Positions 44,021 through 52,536 of a stretch of 60,403 nt of DNA are shown piece by piece. The translations under genes were made by a program, and so were the position numbers. Source of the stretch: an uncultured Bacteroides sp. Lineage in GTDB: Bacteria; Bacteroidota; Bacteroidia; Bacteroidales; Bacteroidaceae. The DNA is taken from NCBI GenBank assembly GCA_902388495.1, contig CABMPP010000023.1, forward strand, positions 1 through 60,403. The letters run 5' to 3'. The stretch's first letter is position 1. Every line of letters starts with the position of its first letter. A model generated the notes under the pieces. It was given only the letters and a program-made list of their open reading frames with translations, ran no database searches and was not told the DNA's origin.

Positions 44021-44590
44021 ATGAAAAAGTTAGTTACATTTCTATTCTTGCTGACAAGCATTGTTTGCTTCGGACAAAACAAAGACTTCCTGAAAGACGT
44101 TTCAGGCATCAACTTTTACGGCGTAGATTACTCGGCAGCCAAAGTTTTTGGTGCGGCAGAGTCTCCCCAGGAGCTCAAGATAGCATTCGACAAAATCAAC
44201 CAGTTATTTATCACTGAAGCAAAGAAGTATGATGTAGGTAAAAGGCTGAAAAAGAAAGTCAACCAGATTTCGCTTACAGCAGTCGATAAAGTCAACGGAG
44301 AAATTAACCCGGACGAGTTGATGACAACCAATCAGGAGTATACGCTCAGCGAAGAAGAGATCAAGCAAGTAGTCGACGCACTGCCTATACAACAAGAACC
44401 GGGTATCGGCCTGGTTATCATAGCCAAATTACTGAACAAGGCTAAAGCCTACGGCTCCTATCAGGTTGTATTCTTCAATACCCAAACCAAAGAAATCGTA
44501 AAAGACTGGGCCACGGGTGGCAGAGCAAGAGGTTTCGGACTTCGCAATTATTGGGCAGGTTCCATTCATAAAGTAGTCAACAGTCTTTAA
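44021..44590 (+). CDS. Secreted protein of unknown function
   Basis: A 189-residue exported protein with a Sec signal (MKKLVTFLFLLTSIVCFGQ). The mature part is Lys/Glu-rich and mixed helical, with YDVGKRLKKKVNQISLTAVDK and TLSEEEIKQVVDALPIQQEPGIGLVIIAKLLNKAKAYGSY, and ends GFGLRNYWAGSIHKVVNSL. I do not recognise the family. It is 28 bp before a second envelope protein and has its own promoter, so it is probably not part of the pigment pathway. Confidence 0.75.
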   Translation: MKKLVTFLFLLTSIVCFGQNKDFLKDVSGINFYGVDYSAAKVFGAAESPQELKIAFDKINQLFITEAKKYDVGKRLKKKVNQISLTAVDKVNGEINPDELMTTNQEYTLSEEEIKQVVDALPIQQEPGIGLVIIAKLLNKAKAYGSYQVVFFNTQTKEIVKDWATGGRARGFGLRNYWAGSIHKVVNSL

Positions 44591-44618
44591 ATAGAATTTA
44601 TACTTAAAACAAACGACA

Positions 44619-45344
44619 ATGAGAAAATTACTATTACTGTTAGCCTTATTAGCAGGCTTCAGCTTACACTGTATGGCACAAAACTACACAGAAGTTGTTT
44701 ACTTGAAGAATGGAAGTATTATCCGTGGCATCATTATCGAGCAAGTTCCCAACAGTTCACTGAAGATTCAAACTTCCGACGGAAGTATCTTTGCCTATGC
44801 AATGGAAGAGGTCGAGAAAATAACGAAGGAAGTTACAACTTCGAGGTCAAGATCCAGATCCGGTTCAGTGTCTGGCTATGACAGATTTGGACAACCAAGA
44901 TTAAGAGGTTACAAAGGTTTTGTTGAAACCGGTTATGCCTTTGATATTAGCGACTGCGGTACCAACCGACTTGAGATATTGACAACGCATGGCTATCAGT
45001 TCAATAACTATCTGTTTGTCGGCGGTGGTGCAGGTCTCAACTTCTATACAGATGCAGATTTAGTTTCTGTTCCTGTATTTGCAAGTTTCAGAGCCAACTT
45101 CATGAACAGAAAGATTACGCCGTTTGCTGATCTCAAAAGTGGTTATGCATTTGGAGACGCTGAAACAGCATTTGTGACAGTAGGTTTTGGTGTACGCTTT
45201 GCTCTTGCAAAGAAGATGGCATTGAATCTTAAATTGGAATATGCATATCAAGAAGCTGATACTGATTACAGCTACGGTATCTACTATTACGAAAGCACTG
45301 AATCTGCAAATAGCATCGGAATTAAATTAGGTTTTGAGTTTTAG
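44619..45344 (+). CDS. Outer-membrane beta-barrel protein
   Basis: A 241-residue exported protein (signal MRKLLLLLALLAGFSLHCMAQ). The first mature part is a small beta domain (YTEVVYLKNGSIIRGIIIEQVPNSSLKIQTSDG), typical of Bacteroidetes proteins ahead of a barrel. Alternating hydrophobic strands follow (GYKGFVETGYAFDI, LFVGGGAGLNFYTD, FVTVGFGVRFAL), ending in a terminal Phe (SIGIKLGFEF), the usual barrel-insertion signal. Function is unknown. A strong terminator follows. Confidence 0.82.
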   Translation: MRKLLLLLALLAGFSLHCMAQNYTEVVYLKNGSIIRGIIIEQVPNSSLKIQTSDGSIFAYAMEEVEKITKEVTTSRSRSRSGSVSGYDRFGQPRLRGYKGFVETGYAFDISDCGTNRLEILTTHGYQFNNYLFVGGGAGLNFYTDADLVSVPVFASFRANFMNRKITPFADLKSGYAFGDAETAFVTVGFGVRFALAKKMALNLKLEYAYQEADTDYSYGIYYYESTESANSIGIKLGFEF

Positions 45345-45367
45345 AAGAATCTTTCTATATAATAGAA

Positions 45368-45396
45368 ATGGATTGGTTGCTGAGCAACCAATCCAT
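45368..45396 (+). terminator. Terminator after the beta-barrel gene
   Basis: A perfect 13-bp stem (ATGGATTGGTTGC against GCAACCAATCCAT) with a TGA loop is followed by TTTTATTTTATC. It may also act for the convergent MerR gene, although the minus-strand T-run is weaker. Confidence 0.9.
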
Positions 45397-45427
45397 TTTA
45401 TTTTATCTATAAATCCAACAATTCCGT

Positions 45428-45823
45428 TCACTCTCTATCCATATTCTGAATGTCTTCTTTCAGCTTTTCCACATCCTCATAAGTAAATGCATCGAGCGCC
45501 AGCTTCATGCCCACCAGTTCCTCACGGATAGCCTTCAACCGGTCTACGATTTCGAAGTTCCGCATTGTTGCTTCCTTATTATCCTTCAGGCGCTGACGAG
45601 CACCGGGCAATGTCATCCCCCGCTCCTTCACCAGATGATAAATCAGTTTCACTGTTTCAACGTCTTCTTTACGATACTGACGTATGCCCCGTCCGCCCTT
45701 TTTAGGATTGAGTTGCGGAAACTCCTTCTCCCAAAAACGTAGCAACGATTCGTTGACACCAAACATGGCGGCAACCTCACTAATGGAATAATATAATTTT
45801 AAATTCTTATCAGTATTCAGCAT
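45428..45823 (-). CDS. MerR-family transcriptional regulator
   Basis: A 131-residue regulator. The MerR winged HTH is LYYSISEVAAMFGVNESLLRFWEKEFPQLNPKK, then GIRQYRKEDVETVKLIYHLVKERGMTLPGARQRL. The remaining 50 residues form a coiled-coil dimerisation helix and end without the Cys residues of metal sensors, so a ligand is not evident. It lies 35 bp after the M23 peptidase gene on the same strand and is probably cotranscribed with it. Confidence 0.9.
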   Translation of the reverse strand: MLNTDKNLKLYYSISEVAAMFGVNESLLRFWEKEFPQLNPKKGGRGIRQYRKEDVETVKLIYHLVKERGMTLPGARQRLKDNKEATMRNFEIVDRLKAIREELVGMKLALDAFTYEDVEKLKEDIQNMDRE

Positions 45824-45826
45824 CTC

Positions 45827-45861
45827 TCAACTATCAATTATCAACTATCCATTATCAACTA
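45827..45861. repeat. 14-bp tandem repeat between M23 and MerR genes
   Basis: TCAACTATCAATTA (45827-45840), TCAACTATCCATTA (45841-45854) and a partial third TCAACTA (45855-45861) are in direct tandem. The last unit includes the stop codon of the M23 gene. Similar AT-rich filler repeats occur between parA and parB. Confidence 0.65.
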
Positions 45862-46827
45862 ATCGAGCACCTTACCGTGATTAGCCGCAATCTGTATCAT
45901 ACGGTCATAGTCTTCGGCACTCAGATCCATGAAGTAGTAGTTGACGGGATTCACAATCTGCCCCTTCACATGTACTTCGTAGTGCAAGTGGGGCCCCGTA
46001 CTCTTGCCGGTACTTCCTACTCCGCCGATAACCTCGCCGCGAACCACCTTCTTGCCCAACTTCGTACGAAAATCGCGTAAATGGGCATATACAGTCTGAT
46101 AACCAAAGCCGTGGTCTACGACAATTCTATTGCCATAACCCGTCTGCCATCCCATCTGCACCACCTTACCGTCTCCCGTGGCATAAACATCCGTACCGAG
46201 CGGTGCAGAAAAGTCCATACCGGCATGAAATTTGGTAGTACCATAAATAGGATCGATACGCGTACCGTAACCGGATGCAGTTTTACGGAGGTCTTTATTC
46301 GAAACCGGCTGAATGGCAGGAATACAACGCAGCATTTCATCGTGACTCTTACACATCTCCACCACGTCGTCGAAAGAACGAGACTGTATATAGAGTTGCT
46401 TGCTAAGCATATCCATTTTCTGGGTAGTGTTGATTACCAGGTCGGAGTTCGCCATATCCATCAGATGTTCATAACGGTTGGTTCCGCCATATCCTGCCTG
46501 ACGGATAGCCGACGGTACCGGGTCTGCCATGAAAATCACCCGATACAGGTTATCGTCACGTTGCTGTACATCCTGCAACACGCCCATCGCCTCGTCCATC
46601 CGGCGGGAAAGCACATTGTACTGTGCCTTCAATTTGCTGTTTTCTTTCCGCAACTCTTTCTCCGACGGTGAACCGAAGATAAGCAGCAACACAATGAAAC
46701 TGCCTGCACCCAGTCCCATACCGATGAACAAACGGCGGAGAATACTCAGCGCCCGCTGTCTTACAGTAGGATAAATACGGTCGTACGTCTGCGTCTGCGG
46801 ATTATAAATGTAGTAAACTTTGCGCAT
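45859..46827 (-). CDS. M23-family metallopeptidase (membrane-anchored)
   Basis: A peptidoglycan endopeptidase family protein, about 322 residues. One N-terminal membrane helix (LFIGMGLGAGSFIVLLLIFG) is followed by a coiled-coil (KELRKENSKLKAQYNVL) and a C-terminal LytM domain. The zinc ligands are complete: HAGMDFSAP (H and D) and PHLHYEVH. YGNRIVVDHGFGYQTVYAHL is the family middle motif. I prefer the start MRKVYYIYN; an in-frame ATG eight codons upstream (46851) also exists. It could process the cell wall or be a scaffolding relative. Confidence 0.9.
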   Translation of the reverse strand: MRKVYYIYNPQTQTYDRIYPTVRQRALSILRRLFIGMGLGAGSFIVLLLIFGSPSEKELRKENSKLKAQYNVLSRRMDEAMGVLQDVQQRDDNLYRVIFMADPVPSAIRQAGYGGTNRYEHLMDMANSDLVINTTQKMDMLSKQLYIQSRSFDDVVEMCKSHDEMLRCIPAIQPVSNKDLRKTASGYGTRIDPIYGTTKFHAGMDFSAPLGTDVYATGDGKVVQMGWQTGYGNRIVVDHGFGYQTVYAHLRDFRTKLGKKVVRGEVIGGVGSTGKSTGPHLHYEVHVKGQIVNPVNYYFMDLSAEDYDRMIQIAANHGKVLD

Positions 46828-46856
46828 CTTAGGAAATATTTCGCTTGTCAATGCCG

Positions 46857-46864
46857 CAAAAGTA
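46857..46864 (-). promoter_or_regulatory. Promoter -7 box for the M23-MerR genes
   Basis: On the minus strand it reads TACTTTTG. It stands back to back with the alaS -7 box at 46877-46884, so the upstream regions of the two divergent promoters overlap. The -33 element is weak. Confidence 0.55.
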
Positions 46865-46876
46865 ATAAAAACACGC

Positions 46877-46884
46877 TATCTTTG
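46877..46884 (+). promoter_or_regulatory. Promoter -7 box for alaS
   Basis: TATCTTTG matches TAnnTTTG, 47 bp before the alaS ATG; a predicted start near 46889 leaves a leader of about 42 nt. A correctly spaced TTG is not present. Confidence 0.6.
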
Positions 46885-46930
46885 CGCAGTTTTTTCAAGA
46901 ATATTAACCTCAAGGATAGATATATAGAGT

Positions 46931-49549
46931 ATGTTGACTGCAAATGAAATCAGAGACTCGTTCAAGAGTTTCTTCGAGAGCAAAGGCCACCAGATTGTAC
47001 CTTCGGCTCCGATGGTGATTAAGGATGACCCCACGCTGATGTTCACCAACGCGGGTATGAACCAGTTTAAAGATATTATTTTGGGTAACCACCCGGCGAA
47101 ATACAAAAGAGTAGCGGACTCACAGAAATGCCTTCGCGTAAGCGGAAAGCACAACGACCTGGAAGAAGTAGGCCACGATACCTACCACCACACCATGTTC
47201 GAGATGCTGGGCAACTGGTCGTTCGGCGATTACTTCAAGAAAGAAGCCATCGAATGGGCTTGGGAATACCTGGTAGACGTACTGAAACTGAACCCGGAGA
47301 ACCTCTACGCCACCGTATTCGAGGGTAGCCTCGAAGAAGGACTGGAACGCGATAACGAAGCTGCTTCCTACTGGGAGAAATTCTTGCCGAAGGATCACAT
47401 CCTCAACGGTAACAAGCACGATAACTTCTGGGAAATGGGCGATACGGGTCCTTGCGGTCCTTGCTCCGAGATACACGTGGACTCACGTTCGGAAGAAGAA
47501 AAGGCGCAGACGCCGGGCCACCTGCTGGTAAACAAAGACCATCCGCAAGTTATTGAGATTTGGAACCTTGTGTTCATGCAGTTCAACCGCAAAGCCGATG
47601 GCAGCCTCGAAGGACTTCCTGCCAAGGTCATCGACACCGGTATGGGCTTTGAGCGCTTGGTGCGCACCCTGCAAGGCAAGACATCCAATTATGATACGGA
47701 CGTATTCCAGCCCATGCTGAAAGCCATCGCTGCCATGGCGGGCACTGCTTACGGCAACAACCAGCAGCAGGATATCGCCATGCGCGTCATCGCCGACCAT
47801 ATCCGCACCATTGCCTTCTCCATCACAGACGGACAGTTGCCCAGCAATGCAAAGGCCGGTTACGTTATCCGCCGTATTCTCCGCCGTGCAGTTCGCTACG
47901 GTTATACGTTCCTCGGACAGAAGCAGGCGTTTATGTACAAGCTCCTCCCCGTACTGATAGAGAACATGGGCGGTGCATATCCCGAACTGAATGCACAGAA
48001 AGACCTGATAGCAAAAGTTATCAAAGAAGAAGAAGACTCTTTCCTCCGTACCTTGGAAACAGGTATCCGCCTGCTGGATAAGACCATGGCAGATGCCAAA
48101 GCAGCCGGCAAGACTGAAATCAGCGGAAAAGATGCCTTCACCTTATACGATACTTTCGGTTTCCCGCTCGACCTGACGGAACTGATTCTCCGCGAAAACG
48201 GCATGACTGCCGACATCAAAGAGTTCGACGCCGAAATGCAACAGCAGAAACAGCGTGCCCGCAACGCCGCCGCCATCGAAACCGGTGACTGGATTACGCT
48301 GAAAGAAGGTACTACCGAATTTGTGGGTTATGACTACACCGAATACGAAACATCCATCCTGCGCTACCGTCAGATAAAGCAGAAAAACCAGACTTTGTAT
48401 CAGATTGTACTGGACAAAACTCCGTTCTATGCCGAAAGTGGTGGTCAGGTAGGTGATACCGGTGTGTTGGTAAATGAATTCGAAACCATCGAAGTAGTCG
48501 ATACAAAGAAGGAAAACAACCTGCCCATCCACATCACCAAGAAGCTGCCCGAACATCTGGAAGCTCCGATGATGGCTTGCGTAGACACCGACAAGCGTGC
48601 CGCTTGTGCTGCCAACCACTCCGCTACCCACTTGCTGGATGCTGCGCTGCGCGAAGTATTGGGCGAGCACGTAGAGCAGAAAGGTTCTTTGGTTACTCCG
48701 GACTCCCTGCGCTTCGACTTCTCACACTTCCAGAAAGTGACGGACGAAGAGATCCGCCAAGTGGAACATCTGGTAAATGCCAAGATCCGTGCCAACATTC
48801 CTTTGAAAGAATACCGCAATATCCCTATTGAAGATGCCAAAGAACTGGGAGCTATCGCTCTCTTCGGCGAGAAGTACGGCGACCATGTGCGCGTCATCCA
48901 ATTCGGTTCTTCCGTTGAGTTCTGCGGTGGTACGCACGTAGCCGCTACCGGAAACATCGGAATGATGAAGATTACCTCCGAAAGTTCCGTGGCTGCCGGT
49001 GTACGTCGTATCGAGGCTTATACAGGAGCACGCGTGGAAGAAATGATGGATTCCGTACAAGATACGCTGCGCGACCTGAAGGCTCTCTTCAACAATGCTC
49101 CCGACCTCGCCGGAACTATCCGCAAGTACATCGAAGAGAATGCCGGACTGAAGAAGCAAGTGGAAGACTTCATGAAGGAGAAGGAAGCACAAATAAAGGA
49201 TAAGTTACTGAACAGCATCCAGGAAAGACACGGTGTGAAGGTCATCAAGTTCTGTGCTCCGTTGCCTGCCGAAACGGTGAAGAATATCGCTTTCCAGCTG
49301 CGCGGACAAGTAACAGAAAACTTGTTCTTTGTAGCCGGAACCGAATGCGAAGGCAAACCTATGTTGACCGTTATGCTGAGCGACAACCTCGTGGCAGGCG
49401 GACTGAAGGCCGGCAACCTGGTGAAAGAAGCTGCAAAGCTGATACAAGGCGGTGGTGGCGGTCAGCCTCACTTCGCAACTGCCGGTGGCAAGAATGCGGA
49501 CGGACTGAATGCAGCTATTGATAGGGTGTTGGAACTGGCAGGGCTATAA
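46931..49549 (+). CDS. alaS: Alanyl-tRNA synthetase
   Basis: It charges tRNA-Ala. At 872 residues it is full length and has every domain: the class II catalytic core ([78 protein letters not shown]), the editing domain with the zinc/editing residues [21 protein letters not shown] and [14 protein letters not shown], and the C-Ala domain ending [16 protein letters not shown] strong terminator follows. Confidence 0.98.
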   Translation: MLTANEIRDSFKSFFESKGHQIVPSAPMVIKDDPTLMFTNAGMNQFKDIILGNHPAKYKRVADSQKCLRVSGKHNDLEEVGHDTYHHTMFEMLGNWSFGDYFKKEAIEWAWEYLVDVLKLNPENLYATVFEGSLEEGLERDNEAASYWEKFLPKDHILNGNKHDNFWEMGDTGPCGPCSEIHVDSRSEEEKAQTPGHLLVNKDHPQVIEIWNLVFMQFNRKADGSLEGLPAKVIDTGMGFERLVRTLQGKTSNYDTDVFQPMLKAIAAMAGTAYGNNQQQDIAMRVIADHIRTIAFSITDGQLPSNAKAGYVIRRILRRAVRYGYTFLGQKQAFMYKLLPVLIENMGGAYPELNAQKDLIAKVIKEEEDSFLRTLETGIRLLDKTMADAKAAGKTEISGKDAFTLYDTFGFPLDLTELILRENGMTADIKEFDAEMQQQKQRARNAAAIETGDWITLKEGTTEFVGYDYTEYETSILRYRQIKQKNQTLYQIVLDKTPFYAESGGQVGDTGVLVNEFETIEVVDTKKENNLPIHITKKLPEHLEAPMMACVDTDKRAACAANHSATHLLDAALREVLGEHVEQKGSLVTPDSLRFDFSHFQKVTDEEIRQVEHLVNAKIRANIPLKEYRNIPIEDAKELGAIALFGEKYGDHVRVIQFGSSVEFCGGTHVAATGNIGMMKITSESSVAAGVRRIEAYTGARVEEMMDSVQDTLRDLKALFNNAPDLAGTIRKYIEENAGLKKQVEDFMKEKEAQIKDKLLNSIQERHGVKVIKFCAPLPAETVKNIAFQLRGQVTENLFFVAGTECEGKPMLTVMLSDNLVAGGLKAGNLVKEAAKLIQGGGGGQPHFATAGGKNADGLNAAIDRVLELAGL

Positions 49550-49574
49550 CACACATACCACTAATAATCGAGAA

Positions 49575-49610
49575 GGCTCCGCTCTCGGCTGAAAAGCTGG
49601 AAGCGGAGTC
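49575..49610 (+). terminator. Terminator of alaS
   Basis: GGCTCCGCT pairs with AGCGGAGTC (one G-U pair) and continues with an inner GGCT/AGCT stem, followed by TTTTT. It lies 26 bp after the alaS stop. Confidence 0.9.
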
Positions 49611-49671
49611 TTTTTAATATCTCCGAAGAAATAATATTCTTACAGAGCGTTACTTTGTCAAAAAGAAAGCG

Positions 49672-49679
49672 TACCTTTG
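49672..49679 (+). promoter_or_regulatory. Promoter -7 box of the rod RNA
   Basis: TACCTTTG matches TAnnTTTG. A TTTG at 49654-49657 is closer (14 bp) than is normal. Transcription would begin at about 49683-49685, beside the first hairpin. Confidence 0.6.
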
Positions 49680-49681
49680 CC

Positions 49682-49954
49682 GTGCCGACGGGGAGAAATC
49701 CGCCGGCACACAAGAAAGCGTTTTCTGCTTTATCTCGCCATTGAAGTCTGGAAAATTTCAAAGCGAAAGGGATAGAGACAATAGTAACGCTCATTCTGTT
49801 TGTATCAATGTGCAAGCACCGTTTCTCATGTGGGTGTCTTGTTCGTTATACTACAGCGTGGGAATATTGTTTCTTCACTCATCTTTCGCAGGTTTTTCCA
49901 GACACCTTATGGCGATGAGTAGGACAAGTCTCACGCTTTCGTTATATTATAACG
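49682..49954 (+). ncRNA. Rod-shaped structured RNA (6S-like candidate or mRNA leader)
   Basis: Nested long-range pairings form one long rod. GAAAGCGT 49714-49721 pairs with 49933-49940; CGCCAT 49736-49741 with ATGGCG 49909-49914; GTCTGGAAAA 49746-49755 with 49894-49903 (10 bp); GCGAAAG 49763-49769 with 49883-49889; GAGACAATA 49775-49783 with 49865-49873 (one G-U); ACGCT 49787-49791 with 49855-49859; GTAT 49802-49805 with 49848-49851; CAAGCACC 49813-49820 with 49833-49841 (one bulge). A hairpin at 49682-49709 precedes it and another follows at 49940-49954. The shape resembles 6S RNA, but I cannot place the family. It may instead be the MBOAT leader. Confidence 0.65.
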
Positions 49955-50006
49955 TAACCATTAACCGTTCCAACCGAAGACTTGTCGGAACACACATGTC
50001 AAAGTC

Positions 50007-51446
50007 ATGTTATTCAATTCTATTGAGTTCCTACTCTTTCTGCCGATAGTATTCCTGCTCTATTGGCTCGTATTCAAACGCCTGCAATGGCAAAATCTAT
50101 TTGTGGTTGCTGCCAGTTATGTCTTCTACGGCTGGTGGGACATGCGTTTTCTAATACTCATTGCACTCACCACGCTGTTCAGTTATGCAAGCGGAGTACT
50201 GATAGAGCGCAGCGAAGGAAACCGTTGCAGGCAGAAATGGATCAGCGCAGCCAACATCGTGCTGAATCTCTCCATCCTCGCCCTCTTCAAGTACTATAAC
50301 TTCTTTGCGGAAAACCTTGCGACACTGTTCCGCGGAGTAGGCGTACAGACAGACTGGGTGACACTGGACATCCTACTGCCCGTGGGCATCAGTTTCTACA
50401 CCTTCCAAGCATTGAGTTACAGCATTGATGTCTACCGGAAGAAACTTCCTGCCTGCCACAATCTTGTAGCATTCTTTGCCTACATCAGTTTCTTCCCGCA
50501 GTTAGTAGCAGGACCGATAGAACGCTCCACCAACCTGCTGCCCCAGTTCTACAAGCCACGCACATTCGACTACGCGCAGGCGGTGGACGGATGCCGACAG
50601 ATACTATGGGGCTTCTTCAAAAAGATGGTGGTAGCGGACAACTGCGCCGCAGCGGTCAACATTATTTGGGATGGTTATCCCTACCATGACGGATTCACGC
50701 TACTAATGGGCGGCATATTCTTCACTTTCCAAATCTACGGTGACTTTTCGGGCTACTCGGACATTGCTATCGGTACAGCACGCCTTTTCGGCATCAACCT
50801 GATGCGCAACTTCAACTTCCCCTATTTCTCACGGGACATCGCAGAGTTCTGGCGCCGCTGGCACATCTCGCTCACCACGTGGTTTCGCGATTACATCTAC
50901 ATTCCCTTGGGCGGCAGCCGCTGCGCCCGTTGGAAAGTGATGCGCAACACGATGATTATCTTCCTCGTCAGCGGTTTCTGGCACGGAGCCAACTGGACAT
51001 TCATCGTTTGGGGCGCTTATCATGCATTGCTTTTCTTTCCGTTGATGCTACTGGGCAAGAACCGCAAGAACACGAACCTAGTTGCCGCAGGGCGTTTACT
51101 TCCTACTATAAAAGAAGCCGGACAAATGCTGCTGACGTTCCTCCTCGCTGTCATCGGCTGGATTATCTTCCGGGCAGAAAGTATCGGTCAAGCATGGGAT
51201 TATCTCGGGCTAATGTGTTCGCCGTCTTTGCTCCATGTTTCGATTCTATACGGAAAGAAAGCCGCACTTTATATAATGTTCCTTGTTGTAATTGAATGGT
51301 TACAGCGAGACAAACAGCACGCCTTGCAAGGGATAGAGCACATCTCCCGTTACCGCCTCGTCCGCTGGTGTCTATACCTGCTACTCAGCGTGGGCATCCT
51401 TCTTTTCTCCGGTTCGCAAACTGATTTTATTTACTTCCAATTCTAA
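50007..51446 (+). CDS. MBOAT-family O-acyltransferase (AlgI/DltB-like)
   Basis: A 479-residue polytopic inner-membrane enzyme. It begins MLFNSIEFLLFLPIVFLLYWLVF; the family signatures are LPVGISFYTFQALSYSIDVYR, FPQLVAGPIERS, FRDYIYIPLGGSR and the catalytic His in VSGFWHGANWTFIVWG. It passes acyl (often acetyl) groups across the membrane to a periplasmic partner that modifies a polysaccharide. The adjacent SGNH-like gene is the likely partner. The 458 bp before it hold the alaS terminator and the rod RNA. Confidence 0.94.
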   Translation: MLFNSIEFLLFLPIVFLLYWLVFKRLQWQNLFVVAASYVFYGWWDMRFLILIALTTLFSYASGVLIERSEGNRCRQKWISAANIVLNLSILALFKYYNFFAENLATLFRGVGVQTDWVTLDILLPVGISFYTFQALSYSIDVYRKKLPACHNLVAFFAYISFFPQLVAGPIERSTNLLPQFYKPRTFDYAQAVDGCRQILWGFFKKMVVADNCAAAVNIIWDGYPYHDGFTLLMGGIFFTFQIYGDFSGYSDIAIGTARLFGINLMRNFNFPYFSRDIAEFWRRWHISLTTWFRDYIYIPLGGSRCARWKVMRNTMIIFLVSGFWHGANWTFIVWGAYHALLFFPLMLLGKNRKNTNLVAAGRLLPTIKEAGQMLLTFLLAVIGWIIFRAESIGQAWDYLGLMCSPSLLHVSILYGKKAALYIMFLVVIEWLQRDKQHALQGIEHISRYRLVRWCLYLLLSVGILLFSGSQTDFIYFQF

Positions 51447-51455
51447 AAAACGACA

Positions 51456-52397
51456 ATGAAACAATTTATTCTGAAAGCAACCCTGCTCCTCCTTTGCTTT
51501 TTTTGCATCTGCATAGGATTGGAGCTATACCTACTGACAATCTCCAACGAATATTCCTACAAGAAGAATTACGTGGAACAACAAGGCGAAAAAATAAAAA
51601 CATTGGTCTTGGGACATTCACACGCAGGCGACGGCATCATACCCCACTATTTGGGCGACAGCGTATTCAACATGGCAACACAAGGTAGAAACACGTACTA
51701 CGATGCCATAATTAGCAAACGGTACGTTCCCAAATTGAAAAATTTAGAATGTGTTATTTGGCCGCTTGGCTACAACTTCCAGTACAGTAGCTACAAATAT
51801 CCGCTGCCTCGCAAAAGTAAAGAACCGGATTTGTCCGCCTCTTACCGCTGTATGTTCGCCAAATATATGGACATTAGCTACGAGGATGAATTTCGCTACC
51901 GCTATTGGTCCGAACTTATCAATTCGCGTCTCGACTACGGGAAACGGTTATTCATCAGAGATTTTGAAGCAACACACCATTGCGATTCCACCGGCTTCGA
52001 GCCTATAACGGTAGCGGAGAAAAGTCCCACGTGGCGAGAAGATAAGCTGCCCAAGGAGATGGAGTACAATCATCCCAACGCCACAAAAGCTTTCGCCCAT
52101 ACTCTTTCATACATGAAGCAGATAGCACAAGTGTGCAAAGAAGCGGACGTGCGCCTGATAGTTATCACCTTCCCCTGTTACCGGAGCTTCGTGGAGTTGA
52201 CCACACCGCGCGGCATGAAAGAGATGCAGGCCTGTGTGGACAGCATGAAACGTGTGTACCCCGCCATGGAATATTACAACTATATGTCTGACCCTCGTTT
52301 CGAGGAGGATGACTTTTGTAACTCCAGTCACCTGACGGACGTGGGAGCACGGAAGTTTTCCTCTATTCTCAGGGAAGAAGTCATGCAGCATCGGTAA
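51456..52397 (+). CDS. SGNH-like periplasmic protein, MBOAT partner
   Basis: A 313-residue protein with one N-terminal membrane anchor (ATLLLLCFFCICIGLELYLL). KTLVLGHSHAGDGIIP holds a GxSxxxxG-like nucleophile turn (GHSH), and the C-terminal NSSHLTDVGARKFS supplies the His of an SGNH/AlgJ-like triad. It lies 9 bp after the MBOAT gene. By analogy with AlgI-AlgJ and PatA-PatB pairs it would transfer the acyl group to a cell-surface glycan. The acceptor is unknown. Confidence 0.8.
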   Translation: MKQFILKATLLLLCFFCICIGLELYLLTISNEYSYKKNYVEQQGEKIKTLVLGHSHAGDGIIPHYLGDSVFNMATQGRNTYYDAIISKRYVPKLKNLECVIWPLGYNFQYSSYKYPLPRKSKEPDLSASYRCMFAKYMDISYEDEFRYRYWSELINSRLDYGKRLFIRDFEATHHCDSTGFEPITVAEKSPTWREDKLPKEMEYNHPNATKAFAHTLSYMKQIAQVCKEADVRLIVITFPCYRSFVELTTPRGMKEMQACVDSMKRVYPAMEYYNYMSDPRFEEDDFCNSSHLTDVGARKFSSILREEVMQHR

Positions 52398-52475
52398 GTT
52401 CATTCAAACAACACATTTATCATGAAAAGTCATCCTTATTCTTGCTTTTCTCCAAAACAATCACGAGATTTGCAG

Positions 52476-52514
52476 TTATCGCAACCACTGTTACAGTAAC
52501 GACGGTTGCGATAA
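52476..52514. repeat. Nested 39-bp palindrome before the ATPase gene
   Basis: Outer arms TTATCGCAACC (52476-52486) and GGTTGCGATAA (52504-52514) are perfect 11-bp inverted copies; inside them GTTAC-A-GTAAC is a second palindrome on the same centre. No T-run follows, so it is not an intrinsic terminator. It lies 22 bp before the start codon of the ATPase gene, where an operator or leader hairpin could act. Confidence 0.8.
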
Positions 52515-52536
52515 TTAAGCAATAAAAGAAGAAACT

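Noticed and set aside
49682..49954. tmRNA, RNase P RNA or SRP RNA
   Set aside because: No tRNA-like ends or tag frame, no RNase P conserved core sequences, and no SRP apical GGAA motif were seen. The rod form fits none of them.
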